A stretch of 64,000 nt of DNA from Phytohabitans aurantiacus (GCF_027923225.1 NZ_BSDI01000006.1:1-64000), one strand, 5' to 3'; positions 25,952 to 34,460 are shown, counted from the stretch's first letter. Numbers and translations: made by a program. Notes: generated from the sequence alone by a model not told the origin.

Positions 25952-27049
25952 ATGAGCGGTGGTGACAAGCTCGACTTCGAGATTCATCAGAATCCGCAGC
26001 CGGTATCGGCCGCCGAGCGCGCCGCGATGCTGGCCAATCCCGGTTTCGGGCGCATCTTCACCGATCACATGGTCACCATCCGGTACGCGGACGGCAAAGG
26101 TTGGTACGACGCTCGCGTCGAGGCCCGCGCGCCGATCCCGATGGACCCGGCGACCGCCGTCCTGCACTACGCCCAGGAGATCTTCGAAGGGCTGAAGGCT
26201 TACCACGCTGCCGACGGTGGCGTGACCATGTTCCGGCCGGACGCCAACGCGCGCCGGTTCAACACCTCGGCCGAGCGCATGTCGATGGCGCAGATGCCGG
26301 AGCAGGTCTTCCTCGACTCGCTGCATCGCATCATCGACGTCGACCGGGAGTGGATCCCCACCGCGGCCGAGGGCAGCCTGTACCTGCGGCCGTTCATGTT
26401 CGCCACCGAGGTGTTCCTCGGCGTGCGGCCGGCTCTGGAATACCTGTACGTGCTGATCGCGTCGCCGGTCGGCTCGTACTTCTCCGGTGGCGTGCAGCCG
26501 GTCACCTTGTGGGTGTCGCAGGAGTACACGCGGGCGGCGCCCGGTGGCACCGGCGCGGCCAAGTGCGGCGGCAACTACGCGGCCTCCCTCGCGGCTCAGG
26601 CCGAGGCGATCGAGCACGGCTGCGACCAGGTGGTGTTCCTCGACGCGGTGCACCGCAAGTACGTCGACGAGCTCGGCGGCATGAACGTCTTCTTCGTGTA
26701 CGACGACGGGACGCTCGTGACGCCTCCGCTGACCGGCTCGATCCTGCCCGGCATCACCCGCGATTCGGTGATCACGCTGGCGCGGGCGGCCGGGCGCACC
26801 GTGCACGAGCAGCCGGTCAGCATCGACGACTGGCGCGCCGACGCGGCGAGCGGCAGGCTCCGCGAGGTGTTCGCGTGCGGCACGGCTGCGGTGATCACGC
26901 CGATCGGCGTGGTGCGCACGCCCGACGGCGAGATCGTCGCGGGCGACGGCAGCGGCGGCGAGGTGACGATGGGCCTGCGCCAGCAGCTCGTCGACATCCA
27001 GCGCGGCCGGGCCGACGACCCCTACGGCTGGGTCCACCGCGTCCTCTAG
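25952..27049 (+). CDS. ilvE: Branched-chain amino-acid aminotransferase
   Basis: IlvE (365 residues) is a PLP fold-type IV aminotransferase for the last step of Val, Leu and Ile synthesis and the first step of their breakdown. The PLP lysine and its surroundings are in KYVDELGGMNVFFVY. YAQEIFEGLKAYH, YLRPFMFATE and the C-terminal EVFACGTAAVITPIG are typical. GGAGGG precedes the ATG. It lies just downstream of leuB in the same direction and may be co-transcribed. Confidence 0.96.
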   Translation: MSGGDKLDFEIHQNPQPVSAAERAAMLANPGFGRIFTDHMVTIRYADGKGWYDARVEARAPIPMDPATAVLHYAQEIFEGLKAYHAADGGVTMFRPDANARRFNTSAERMSMAQMPEQVFLDSLHRIIDVDREWIPTAAEGSLYLRPFMFATEVFLGVRPALEYLYVLIASPVGSYFSGGVQPVTLWVSQEYTRAAPGGTGAAKCGGNYAASLAAQAEAIEHGCDQVVFLDAVHRKYVDELGGMNVFFVYDDGTLVTPPLTGSILPGITRDSVITLARAAGRTVHEQPVSIDDWRADAASGRLREVFACGTAAVITPIGVVRTPDGEIVAGDGSGGEVTMGLRQQLVDIQRGRADDPYGWVHRVL

Positions 27050-27054
27050 CTACT

Positions 27055-27783
27055 TCACGGGGTCAGCAGGTTGGTGCGGAGGGATTCGAGCTGCTCCGGC
27101 TTGAGGCCGGCGGCCAGCAGGTAGCCCTCGGCCGAGCCGTGACGCTCGCGGAGCTCGGTGAGAAAGAGGAGCATCGCCTCGGCGGGAGACGAGTAGTACG
27201 GCTTCGGGATATCGGTGCGCAAGGCGCCCTTTGCCCGCAGCCAGGCCGTGAACCGCTCAGAGGCCGCCGTCGTCAGCGCGTAGTCGGCCGCGATGTCCTC
27301 GTCACTGACGCCCAGTACCGACAGGGCCAGCGCGCACACCACACCCGTGCGGTCCTTGCCCGCGACGCAGTGCACGACGACCGGTGCCGACTCGACATCG
27401 GCGATCACACCAACGGCTGTCGCGATCCCGATGGCGCCCTGCTCGACCAGGTCGTTGTACCGGTTGGCCAGGTACCGGGCCACCCCGATGCGCTGCTCGT
27501 ACGGGATCTCGTCCCAGTCCTGGTGTTCGGGGTGGATGTGGTGGTAGCCGAGCCCGTCGTACGCGGGCACCCGCCCGTCTCGCTTCACCTCGTGCGGCCG
27601 GCGCAGGTCGATCACGGTACGCACGCCGAGCGCCCCGAACGCCGTCTCGTCCGCGCCGTTCAGGCGGCTCAGGGAGTCGGACCGGAAGAGGCGGCGCCAG
27701 CGCACGGTCCGCCCGTCGTGTCCGGCGTACCCGCCAACGTCGCGAAAGTTGAAGATTTCGGAGAACGACAGCGCCCGGTCCAC
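27055..27783 (-). CDS. Tyrosine-protein phosphatase-like (Y_phosphatase3) protein
   Basis: This 242-residue protein has the P-loop HCVAGKDRTG (near 136-145) of the dual-specificity/tyrosine phosphatase family also known as IphP/PtpB-like. NFRDVGGY near the N-terminus and RSDSLSRL are typical family blocks. It would dephosphorylate phospho-Tyr/Ser/Thr or phosphoinositide substrates in the cytoplasm; the real substrate is unknown. The GTG start is 6 nt after TACCGT on the minus strand. Confidence 0.88.
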   Translation of the reverse strand: MDRALSFSEIFNFRDVGGYAGHDGRTVRWRRLFRSDSLSRLNGADETAFGALGVRTVIDLRRPHEVKRDGRVPAYDGLGYHHIHPEHQDWDEIPYEQRIGVARYLANRYNDLVEQGAIGIATAVGVIADVESAPVVVHCVAGKDRTGVVCALALSVLGVSDEDIAADYALTTAASERFTAWLRAKGALRTDIPKPYYSSPAEAMLLFLTELRERHGSAEGYLLAAGLKPEQLESLRTNLLTP

Positions 27784-27805
27784 GCAGCCACGGTAGCGCG
27801 CATGA

Positions 27806-27833
27806 TCAAGGCGCCCCAGGGGGGGCGCCTTGA
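27806..27833 (-). terminator. Terminator after PRC-barrel gene
   Basis: TCAAGGCGCCCC pairs perfectly with GGGGCGCCTTGA over a 4-nt loop, between two minus-strand genes. It lies downstream of the PRC-barrel gene. Confidence 0.7.
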
Positions 27834-27846
27834 CCTGTGCTGTCCG

Positions 27847-28203
27847 TTACCGGGGTTCGCCGTAGTACGAACCGAGCTTGTCCCGGTAGACGGGTTCGGT
27901 GTACGTCTGTTCGTCGAACTCCGGAGCCGACTTGATCTCGCTCTTGCTCCGGTCGACGTACACCTTGCGGTCGTCGTGGTCGACGTGGTTGACCAGACCC
28001 GCTGGCAGCATGACCTTCTTACCGAAGATCCACGGCCCGGTGTCGACGACCAGGTAGCTGGAGTTGACCTCGGTGCTGCACCGGTCGATCTTGCCGATGC
28101 CGCCGTCGGTCGCCTCGACCTTGTACCCGATCAGGTCAGCGCCGTTGACGCCGGCCTCGTCTCGATAGGTCCACGGGTCGAAGGGCTGATACGGGGTGTC
28201 CAC
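27847..28203 (-). CDS. PRC-barrel domain protein
   Basis: This is a 118-residue soluble protein. Residues 18-80 (VNGADLIGYKVEATDGGIGKI and VVDTGPWIFGKKVMLPAGLV) form a PRC-barrel, a small beta-barrel found in RNA-processing and photosystem-associated proteins. In actinobacteria such stand-alone proteins are common and mostly of unknown function. GGAAGGAG lies 8 nt before the GTG start, which decides it over longer frames. Confidence 0.85.
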   Translation of the reverse strand: MDTPYQPFDPWTYRDEAGVNGADLIGYKVEATDGGIGKIDRCSTEVNSSYLVVDTGPWIFGKKVMLPAGLVNHVDHDDRKVYVDRSKSEIKSAPEFDEQTYTEPVYRDKLGSYYGEPR

Positions 28204-28309
28204 GGCTATCACTCCTTCCGGGATGACAAGTACCCCGGATTGACAGTGACCTAACCCACCTGATATCCCGCGATATGGACCTCGCTTCCGGCAAACCCGG
28301 CGCGAGTGG

Positions 28310-28355
28310 CAGAATACGCGGCGTGACACGTCTTGCCCTCATTATTGGCACCTAG
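28310..28355 (+). promoter_or_regulatory. cimA leader peptide (MTRLALIIGT) with its -10 element
   Basis: A GTG at 28323 opens a 10-codon frame containing Leu, Leu, Ile, Ile and ending with TAG at 28355. CAGAAT ends 7 nt before the GTG, the same spacing as in front of the ilvB leader, so the transcript is probably leaderless. Two tandem Ile codons suit attenuation of citramalate synthase, an isoleucine-pathway enzyme. Confidence 0.7.
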
Positions 28356-28415
28356 CGCGCCGGCACCCCTCACGCCGAGCGCGCAGACCTCCCGCATCCG
28401 CGGGGGGTCTTTTTG
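28355..28415 (+). terminator. cimA attenuator hairpins
   Basis: GCGCGCCGGC can pair with GCCG-A-GCGCGC right after the leader stop. AGACCTCCCGC then pairs along 11 bp with GCGGGGGGTCT and is followed by TTTT, a good intrinsic terminator. The cimA ATG is 23 nt further on. Confidence 0.75.
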
Positions 28416-28437
28416 TTGGTAGTGAAAGGAAAGCCCA

Positions 28438-30030
28438 ATGACCTACCAGGTGTACGACACGACGCTGCGCGACGGGGCACAGCGTGAGGGGATCAGCTAC
28501 TCGGTCGTGGACAAGCTCGCGGTGGCCAGGCTGCTCGACGAGTTCGGCGTCGGTTTCATCGAGGGTGGGTGGCCGGGAGCGATGCCGAAGGACACCGAGT
28601 TCTTCTCAAGAGCCCGGACCGAGCTGAATCTCAAGCACGCGGTGCTGGTGGCGTTCGGGGCCACCCGCAAGGCCGGCGTCGCGGTGGCCGCTGACCCGCA
28701 GGTACGCGCCCTGCTGGACGCCGAGACGCCCGCGGTGTGCCTGGTCGCCAAGTCCGACATGCGCCACGTCGAGCGCGCGCTGCGCACCACCGGCGACGAA
28801 AACCTGGCGATGGTGCGTGACAGCGTCGCGCACTTCGTCGCCGAGGGCCGCCGGGTCTTCCTCGACTGCGAGCACTTCTTCGACGGGTACCGCTTCGACC
28901 CGGCGTACACGTCCTCCGTCGTCGCGACGGCGCTGGAGGCCGGCGCGGAGGTCGTGGTGATGTGCGACACGAACGGCGGGATGCTGCCGTCCCGGATCAC
29001 CTCGGCGATCGGCGAGCTGACCGAGCGCCTCGGTGTCGGCCCCGAGCGCCTCGGGATCCACTGCCAGAACGACACCTCCTGCGCCGTCGCCAACACGGTC
29101 GCGGCCGTCGAGGCCGGCGTGAAGCACTTCCAGTGCACGGCCAACGGGTACGGCGAGCGTCCCGGCAACGCGGACCTCTTCGCCGTCGTCGGCAACCTGC
29201 AACTCAAGCTCGGGCTGCCCGTCCTACCGGACGGCTGCCTGGAACAGATGGTGCGCGTCTCGCACGCCATCGCGGAGATCGCCAACATCGCACCCGACAC
29301 CCACCAGGCTTATGTCGGGGCCGCGGCGTTCGCTCACAAGGCGGGCCTGCACGCGAGCGCGATCAAGGTGGACCCGGTGCTCTACAACCACGTAGACCCG
29401 ACCATCGTCGGCAACGACATGCGCATCCTGGTAACGGAGATGGCCGGCCGGGCGAGCATCGAGCTCAAGAGCCGCGAGCTCGGTATCGACTTGGCCGGCC
29501 ATCCCGAAGCCCTCGGCCGCGTCACCAACCGGGTCAAGGAGTTGGAGGCGGGCGGCTGGTCGTTCGAGGCGGCGGACGCGTCGTTCGAGCTGCTGGTCCG
29601 CGGCGAGCTGCCGGGTGAGGGCCCGACACGGCCATTCGCGCTGGAGTCATACCGGGTCCAGGTCGAGCACCGGGAAGACGGCGCGGTCGTCTCCGAGGCC
29701 ACCGTGAAGGTCCGGGTACGCGGTGAGCGCGTCATCGCCACCGCTGAGGGGAACGGCCCGGTCAACGCCCTCGACGAGGCGCTGCGGGTGGCGCTGTCGA
29801 AGCACTACCCGGAGCTGGCGTCGTTCGAGCTGGCCGACTACAAGGTGCGCATCCTGGAAGGCAGCCACGGCACCGGTGCCATCACGCGGGTACTGGTAGA
29901 GACCATCGACGGCAGCGGCCGCGACTGGACGACCGTGGGCGTACACGAAAACGTGGTCGAGGCCAGCTGGGTCGCGCTCGTGGACGCGTTGACGTACGGC
30001 CTGTCGAGGGCACCCGCCGCGACGCGCTGA
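28438..30030 (+). CDS. cimA: (R)-citramalate synthase
   Basis: CimA (530 residues) condenses pyruvate and acetyl-CoA to citramalate, giving 2-oxobutyrate for isoleucine without threonine. The HMGL-like barrel begins YDTTLRDGAQREGIS. EGGWPGAMPKDTEFF is the citramalate-synthase variant rather than LeuA, and FAHKAGLHASAI holds metal ligands. A C-terminal LeuA-type dimer/allosteric domain (about 380-525) is present. AAAGGA precedes the ATG. It is preceded by an Ile/Leu leader peptide and a terminator. Confidence 0.93.
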   Translation: MTYQVYDTTLRDGAQREGISYSVVDKLAVARLLDEFGVGFIEGGWPGAMPKDTEFFSRARTELNLKHAVLVAFGATRKAGVAVAADPQVRALLDAETPAVCLVAKSDMRHVERALRTTGDENLAMVRDSVAHFVAEGRRVFLDCEHFFDGYRFDPAYTSSVVATALEAGAEVVVMCDTNGGMLPSRITSAIGELTERLGVGPERLGIHCQNDTSCAVANTVAAVEAGVKHFQCTANGYGERPGNADLFAVVGNLQLKLGLPVLPDGCLEQMVRVSHAIAEIANIAPDTHQAYVGAAAFAHKAGLHASAIKVDPVLYNHVDPTIVGNDMRILVTEMAGRASIELKSRELGIDLAGHPEALGRVTNRVKELEAGGWSFEAADASFELLVRGELPGEGPTRPFALESYRVQVEHREDGAVVSEATVKVRVRGERVIATAEGNGPVNALDEALRVALSKHYPELASFELADYKVRILEGSHGTGAITRVLVETIDGSGRDWTTVGVHENVVEASWVALVDALTYGLSRAPAATR

Positions 30031-30071
30031 GCATCTCCGATCTCCTCCGCGCGGCGAGATACGGTCCAGAT

Positions 30072-30926
30072 ATGCAGATCGGCATCGGACTTCCGAACAC
30101 CCTGCACATCCCCGGACCCGCCCTCGTCGACTGGGCACGCCGCGCGGAGGAGCGCGACTTCAGCGCCCTCGCCACGATCGACCGGATCGTGTACCCCACC
30201 TACGACTCGCTCACCGCGCTGGCCGCCGCCGCGGGAGCCACCTCCCGGATCGGGCTCTTCACCGACATCCTGCTCGCCCCGGTGTACCCGCCCGTGTGGC
30301 TCGCGAAGGCGACCGCCAGCCTCGACGCCATGTCCGGCGGCCGGCTGACGCTGGGCATGGCGGTGGGCGGTCGCCCCGACGACTTCGCCGCTATGGATCG
30401 GCCCGTCGAGCGGCGCGGCAAGCTGTTCGACGACACCCTCGACATCCTGCACCGCGCCTGGGCGGGTGAGAACGTGACCGGGGGTGATCTCCCGGTCGGC
30501 CCGGAGCCGGCGTCCGGCAACCGGGTCTCGGTGCTCATCGGCGGCACCTCCGAGGCGGCGGTGCGGCGAACGGTCCAGTACGGCGAGGGGTGGACCGCCG
30601 GCGGCAGCGGCCCCGAGCAGGCGGCGCCGTTCGTCGCGAAGATCAAGCAGGCGTGGCGGGACGCCGGCCGCGAGGGCGAGCCGCGCATCGCCTCACTTGT
30701 CTACTTCGGACTCGGCGACGAGGCCGAGTCGCGGGCGGCGCTGCAGCGGTACTACGGGTTCACGGGGGAGTACGCGAGCATCATCGCCGACTCCGCGATC
30801 CGGTCGCCCGAGGCGGCTCGCGACACCGTCGAGCGGTTCGATGCGATTGGTGTGACCGAGCTGATGTTCATCCCGACGGTGGCATCCGTGGACGAAGTGG
30901 ACCGGCTGGCCGACGCGGTGAAGTGA
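30072..30926 (+). CDS. LLM-class (F420- or FMN-dependent) oxidoreductase
   Basis: This 284-residue TIM-barrel protein of the luciferase-like monooxygenase family shows IGIGLPNT, SRIGLFTDILLAPVYPPVWLAK, LDAMSGGRLTLGMAVGG and a C-terminal ELMFIPTVASVDEVDRLA. In actinobacteria many such proteins use F420. The substrate is not evident. The ATG lies 6 nt after TACGGT. Its stop overlaps the start of a PPOX-class gene, so the two are translationally coupled. Confidence 0.88.
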   Translation: MQIGIGLPNTLHIPGPALVDWARRAEERDFSALATIDRIVYPTYDSLTALAAAAGATSRIGLFTDILLAPVYPPVWLAKATASLDAMSGGRLTLGMAVGGRPDDFAAMDRPVERRGKLFDDTLDILHRAWAGENVTGGDLPVGPEPASGNRVSVLIGGTSEAAVRRTVQYGEGWTAGGSGPEQAAPFVAKIKQAWRDAGREGEPRIASLVYFGLGDEAESRAALQRYYGFTGEYASIIADSAIRSPEAARDTVERFDAIGVTELMFIPTVASVDEVDRLADAVK

Positions 30927-31333
30927 AGGTGGACGAAGGCAGGGCACGGCAACGGTTCGCCACCGCACGCGTGGCGGTGCTGACCACTGTGGACTCCAGC
31001 AGGGTTCCACACGCCGTGCCCGTCGTCTTCGCCGTCGACGGCGACACGCTGTGGACGGCCACCGACGCCAAACCCAAGCGGGGTGGGGCGCTGCGCCGGT
31101 ACGCCAACGTGCGCACCAACCCGGCGGTGAGCCTGCTCGTCCAGCACTGGGACGAGGACTGGTCGGCGCTCTGGTGGGTACGGGCGGACGGCGTGGCCGC
31201 CGTCCGCGAAGAGCCCGCCACGGTGGCGTACGCGGTGCGGCTGCTGCGCGCCAAATATCCGCAGTACGGCGAGGTCGACGTGCACGGGCCGGTCCTGGAG
31301 ATCACCGTGCATCGTTGGCGCGGCTGGCCGTAG
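30923..31333 (+). CDS. PPOX-class F420-dependent oxidoreductase
   Basis: This 136-residue split-barrel flavin/F420-binding protein starts VKVDEGRARQRF and continues with VAVLTTVDSSRVPHAVPVVF, typical of the small actinobacterial PPOX group. The conserved Trp-rich end is SALWWVRADG. It overlaps the LLM gene by 4 nt (GTGA), so the pair probably acts together in one redox pathway. A second GTG two codons in is an alternative start. Confidence 0.82.
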   Translation: MKVDEGRARQRFATARVAVLTTVDSSRVPHAVPVVFAVDGDTLWTATDAKPKRGGALRRYANVRTNPAVSLLVQHWDEDWSALWWVRADGVAAVREEPATVAYAVRLLRAKYPQYGEVDVHGPVLEITVHRWRGWP

Positions 31334-31350
31334 CAGAGGAAAATACCGGC

Positions 31351-31848
31351 GTGGACCTCAGCGACACCGAATCGACGGTGACGGTGCTGGCCGGGCTGGC
31401 CATCGTCGTCGGCATCGCCGGCGTCATCGTGCCGATCCTGCCGGGCCTGCTGCTGTGCTGGGCGGGCGTGCTCGCCTGGGCGATGTTCGGCGGTGGCGGC
31501 TGGGGCAAGTGGGTGGTGCTGGCGGTCGCCACGCTGCTCGCGATCGCCGGCACGCTGGTCAAGTACCTGTGGCCGGGGCGCCAGCTGAAACGTGCCGGCG
31601 TGCCCAACACCACCCTGCTCGCCGGCGGCGTGCTCGGCATCGCCGGCTTCTTCCTCATACCGCTGGTCGGCCTCGTCGCCGGATTCGTGCTCGGCGTGTG
31701 GCTCGCCGAACGGGCACGCCTGGGGGAGGGGCAGGCGTGGCCGTCGACGAAGCACGCGCTCAAGGCGGTCGGCCTCAGCATGCTGATCGAGCTGTTCGCC
31801 GCGCTTGGCATCGCCGGCGCGTGGCTGATCGGCCTGGCCGCGGCCTAG
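31351..31848 (+). CDS. DUF456 membrane protein
   Basis: This 165-residue integral membrane protein has about four to five hydrophobic helices and the Gly-rich repeats of DUF456 (GVIVPILPGLLLCWAGVLAW, GVLGIAGFFLIPLVGLVAG). The function is unknown. AGAGGA lies about 11 nt before the GTG start and 17 nt after the PPOX gene, so it is probably the third gene of that operon. Confidence 0.85.
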   Translation: MDLSDTESTVTVLAGLAIVVGIAGVIVPILPGLLLCWAGVLAWAMFGGGGWGKWVVLAVATLLAIAGTLVKYLWPGRQLKRAGVPNTTLLAGGVLGIAGFFLIPLVGLVAGFVLGVWLAERARLGEGQAWPSTKHALKAVGLSMLIELFAALGIAGAWLIGLAAA

Positions 31849-31857
31849 ACCCAGGAG

Positions 31858-32077
31858 TTGAGCTACCGCGACGTCCGCCGCGCGCAGGACCGCTGCTCCC
31901 GCAGCCTCACCCTCCGCGCCCAGTCACGCTCAAAATCCCTGACTTTGTTGCCTCAAACGCGCCCGGAGGCAGCAGCATCCGGGATTTTGCTGCCACGTCC
32001 GGGTGGGTTGTGTAGCCGCGGACGGTGAGGCCGCGGGAGCGACGGTATTGCGCACGGCGGGCGTCGCGGTAGCTCAA
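31858..32077. repeat. 220-bp imperfect palindromic element
   Basis: The outer ends are inverted copies: TTGAGCTACCGCGACG on the left matches CGTCGCGGTAGCTCAA on the right. Similarity continues about 65-70 bp inward with point differences. An inner pair of inverted blocks (CAAAATCCC at 31931 and GGGATTTTG at 31981) completes the fold. It fills the gap between convergent DUF456 and MBL-fold genes and has no coding character. It resembles a MITE or a very large terminator. No clear target-site duplication is visible. Confidence 0.8.
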
Positions 32078-32092
32078 TATCCTTGGAATTTT

Positions 32093-32707
32093 CTAGATCG
32101 TTACGGACTCCCCGACCGGGATGCGGCTGTACTCGGTGCCGCCCTTCATGTCGAGCCAGCGGTCGATGATCTGCTCGCCGCGCTCGCTCAGCATCGCGTC
32201 GTGGATCGAGTGCGCCCGCCGCGGCTTGACCGCACGGACGAAGTCGACCGCCTCGGCGAGCTTGAGCCACGGCGCGCAGGTCGGCACGAGGAGCGTCTCG
32301 ACCGGTACGTCGGGCACGAAGACCGAGTCACCGGGATGGTAGACGCCGTCGACGACGTAGCCGACGTTGGCGCAGCCGGGCAGACCCTCGTAGATCTCGG
32401 CGTGCGCGCCGCCGACGACGCGTACCTCAAAACCGGCGGCGTCGAACTTCTCGCCGGCCGAGACCGCGGTGATGCCGTCGAACTCCTCCGCGACCCCCGC
32501 GGGCGCGTACACCGGAAGTGACGGGTTCGCGGAGCGCGCGGCGGCCAGCCGGTCGGCGTCGATGTGGTCGGCGTGCTCGTGCGTGACAAGCACCGCGGAG
32601 GCGTTCGTGAACGCCTCGTCTTCCGTCCAGATCCCCGGATCGATCAGCAACTGGCCGCCGTCGCGCTCCAGGCGCACGCAGGCATGTGTGTACTTGATCA
32701 AACGCAT
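32093..32707 (-). CDS. MBL-fold metallo-hydrolase
   Basis: This 204-residue metallo-beta-lactamase-fold protein has the metal motif THEHADHID (near 42-50), further ligands HAEIYEG and YHPGDSVF, and the C-terminal SIHDAML. It resembles the UlaG/YycJ-like small hydrolase group; the substrate is unknown. The ATG is 6 nt after TAGGGT on the minus strand, so it is probably leaderless. It is single and convergent with the DUF456 operon. Confidence 0.88.
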   Translation of the reverse strand: MRLIKYTHACVRLERDGGQLLIDPGIWTEDEAFTNASAVLVTHEHADHIDADRLAAARSANPSLPVYAPAGVAEEFDGITAVSAGEKFDAAGFEVRVVGGAHAEIYEGLPGCANVGYVVDGVYHPGDSVFVPDVPVETLLVPTCAPWLKLAEAVDFVRAVKPRRAHSIHDAMLSERGEQIIDRWLDMKGGTEYSRIPVGESVTI

Positions 32708-32735
32708 GGTTCGACCCTACGCCCGCGCGCCGCCG

Positions 32736-33446
32736 TCAGTGGACGAGTGTGACCTTGCCGGTGTCGAGGTCGTAACGGGCGCCGACGACGGCCATCTCAT
32801 CGGCCTCGACCTTCTCGCGCACGATGTCGCTGCCTTCGACCAGGGCCTTCACCTGTGCCTTGATGTTCGCCACGACGCCGTTTTCGACCTTGTCACCGGC
32901 ATTCTCCAGGACGGGCGTGATGATCGGCCGGAGCGCCTCGACGATCGCGCCGATGTGGCCGGGGGCGGTCCCACCGCTCTCGATCACCTCGACGGTCGCC
33001 GACACCGCGCCGCACCGCTCGTGGCCCAGCACCAGCAGCAGCGGCGGCGCGAAGTGCTCCACCGCGTACTCGACGCTTCCGAACAGCAGGTCATCGACGA
33101 TGTTGCCGGCGACCCGGTTGTCGAAGATGTCGCCGAGACCCTGGTCGAAGAGCACCTCCGGCGCCACGCGTGAGTCGGCGCAGCCGAGCGTGATGACGAA
33201 CGGATCCTGCCCGGCGGCCAGCTCGTGCAGGCGGTTCAGGGATTGGTGCGGGTGGCGGGAGTGGCCCGTGATGAAGCGGTGGTTGCCGTTGAGCAGCCGG
33301 TGGATCGCGGCGGCCGGCGTCTCGGGGATAGGTTCGGTGGCGGTGGCGGCGGATGCGGCAGTCGGGCGGGCAGCCAGCCCGACGGCTCCTGCGACCAGAC
33401 CGCTGGCGGCGAGCAAAGCCCGTCGCTGCACAGCTCTGTGCTGCAC
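32736..33446 (-). CDS. Exported beta-class carbonic anhydrase
   Basis: This 236-residue enzyme interconverts CO2 and bicarbonate. The Zn ligands are in GCADSRVAPE (Cys, Asp-Arg dyad) and LGHERCGAV (His, Cys). The first about 35 residues form a Tat-like signal (QRRALLAASGLVAGAVGLAA, then an Ala-rich cleavage region), which suggests export, while most beta-class enzymes are cytoplasmic. TAGGAG precedes the GTG start. Confidence 0.9.
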   Translation of the reverse strand: MQHRAVQRRALLAASGLVAGAVGLAARPTAASAATATEPIPETPAAAIHRLLNGNHRFITGHSRHPHQSLNRLHELAAGQDPFVITLGCADSRVAPEVLFDQGLGDIFDNRVAGNIVDDLLFGSVEYAVEHFAPPLLLVLGHERCGAVSATVEVIESGGTAPGHIGAIVEALRPIITPVLENAGDKVENGVVANIKAQVKALVEGSDIVREKVEADEMAVVGARYDLDTGKVTLVH

Positions 33447-33543
33447 GGATGTCTCCTAGGGGTGAGAACCGCTCAGGTCCGCCGGAGATAGTCCTCCCGT
33501 GCCGGCCGCGGAGGGAAGGGCTTGCGACGTAGCACACACATCG

Positions 33544-33575
33544 CCGGGAAAGTGTTAGCGAACACGCTTTCCCGG
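33544..33575. promoter_or_regulatory. 32-bp imperfect palindrome, possible operator
   Basis: CCGGGAAAG and CTTTCCCGG flank a perfect inner palindrome, GTGTT-AGCG-AACAC. It ends 15 bp before the start of a plus-strand gene and lies between that gene and divergent carbonic anhydrase. The symmetry resembles binding sites of dimeric regulators, but no regulator gene is adjacent. Confidence 0.5.
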
Positions 33576-33590
33576 GTGGTAGCGATAGGG

Positions 33591-34460
33591 ATGGCCTTTG
33601 ACTCCTTACCGCGCCGGGCCGCCGATCCCGCCGTCATGGACCTCCTCGGCGCCGAGCTGTCCGGCACCGACCTGACCACGCTCCTGCTCGCCGTCATGCG
33701 ACGCCGGGCATCGGAGCGGACCCCGGCGGAGGTCCTCCGGCGGTACCGCGAAGATCGTTTTACGGAGCCGGTGCGGACGCCGTTTCACGGCCTGCGCCGG
33801 GTCGAGGACGCGCTGCTGTCCACACTGCCCGGTGGCGTGGAGATGGTGACGCTGCCACCGGTCGTGCCGCTGGGCACCCACTCGGCGGTGGCCACAGTGG
33901 ACCAGAACAAGGTCGTCACGACAATCCGCGGCACCGAGGTCGCCGCGGATCCCACGAACGGGCTCGCGCTGGAGGTCGCGCGCCGCCGCCAGGCACTACT
34001 GCGCGAAAACAGCAGATCGTGTACCGCCGTGCGGCTCGGGGCGTTCCAGCGAGTACTGCGCGCGCAGCGTTTCGAGGGTGCCAGCGCCCACTTTTCGTTG
34101 CTGGGCCTGGTGTCCGGCGGCAGGGACACCGGCGATCTCGCGTTCGAGCGGGCGCATCTCACCGAGCATCTGGCGTACCTTGTGGACGCGCTGCGAGCCG
34201 CTGGCGCACGCGAGATCGACGTGCGGATGCGGGTGCTGGACCCGCGGTTCGCGCCGCTGGCCGCGGGATTGCCCTACGAGGCGGTGGAGGGAAGCAGCGG
34301 CTACTACACCGGCCTGACATACAAGGTCTACGTGGACGGTGGGGTCGAGGTAGCCGACGGCGGGTTCGTCGACTGGACGCGCAGGTTGCTTGGCAACAAC
34401 AAGGAGCGGCTGCTGATCAGCGGCGTCGGGCTCGACCGGGTGGTGTCAGCGACCGGTTAA
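33591..34460 (+). CDS. Uncharacterised protein, possibly class II aaRS-like
   Basis: I do not recognise this 289-residue soluble protein with certainty. Its C-terminal part (GSSGYYTGLTYKVYV, then DGGFVDWTRRLLG and ISGVGLDRVV) has the order of blocks seen around motif 3 of HisRS/HisZ-like class II synthetase cores. The middle (VPLGTHSAVATVDQNKVVTT) could be the counterpart of motif 2. No anticodon-binding domain follows. This is a faint resemblance and inference only. The last 15 bp overlap the convergent CapA-like gene. A 32-bp palindrome lies just upstream. Confidence 0.6.
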   Translation: MAFDSLPRRAADPAVMDLLGAELSGTDLTTLLLAVMRRRASERTPAEVLRRYREDRFTEPVRTPFHGLRRVEDALLSTLPGGVEMVTLPPVVPLGTHSAVATVDQNKVVTTIRGTEVAADPTNGLALEVARRRQALLRENSRSCTAVRLGAFQRVLRAQRFEGASAHFSLLGLVSGGRDTGDLAFERAHLTEHLAYLVDALRAAGAREIDVRMRVLDPRFAPLAAGLPYEAVEGSSGYYTGLTYKVYVDGGVEVADGGFVDWTRRLLGNNKERLLISGVGLDRVVSATG

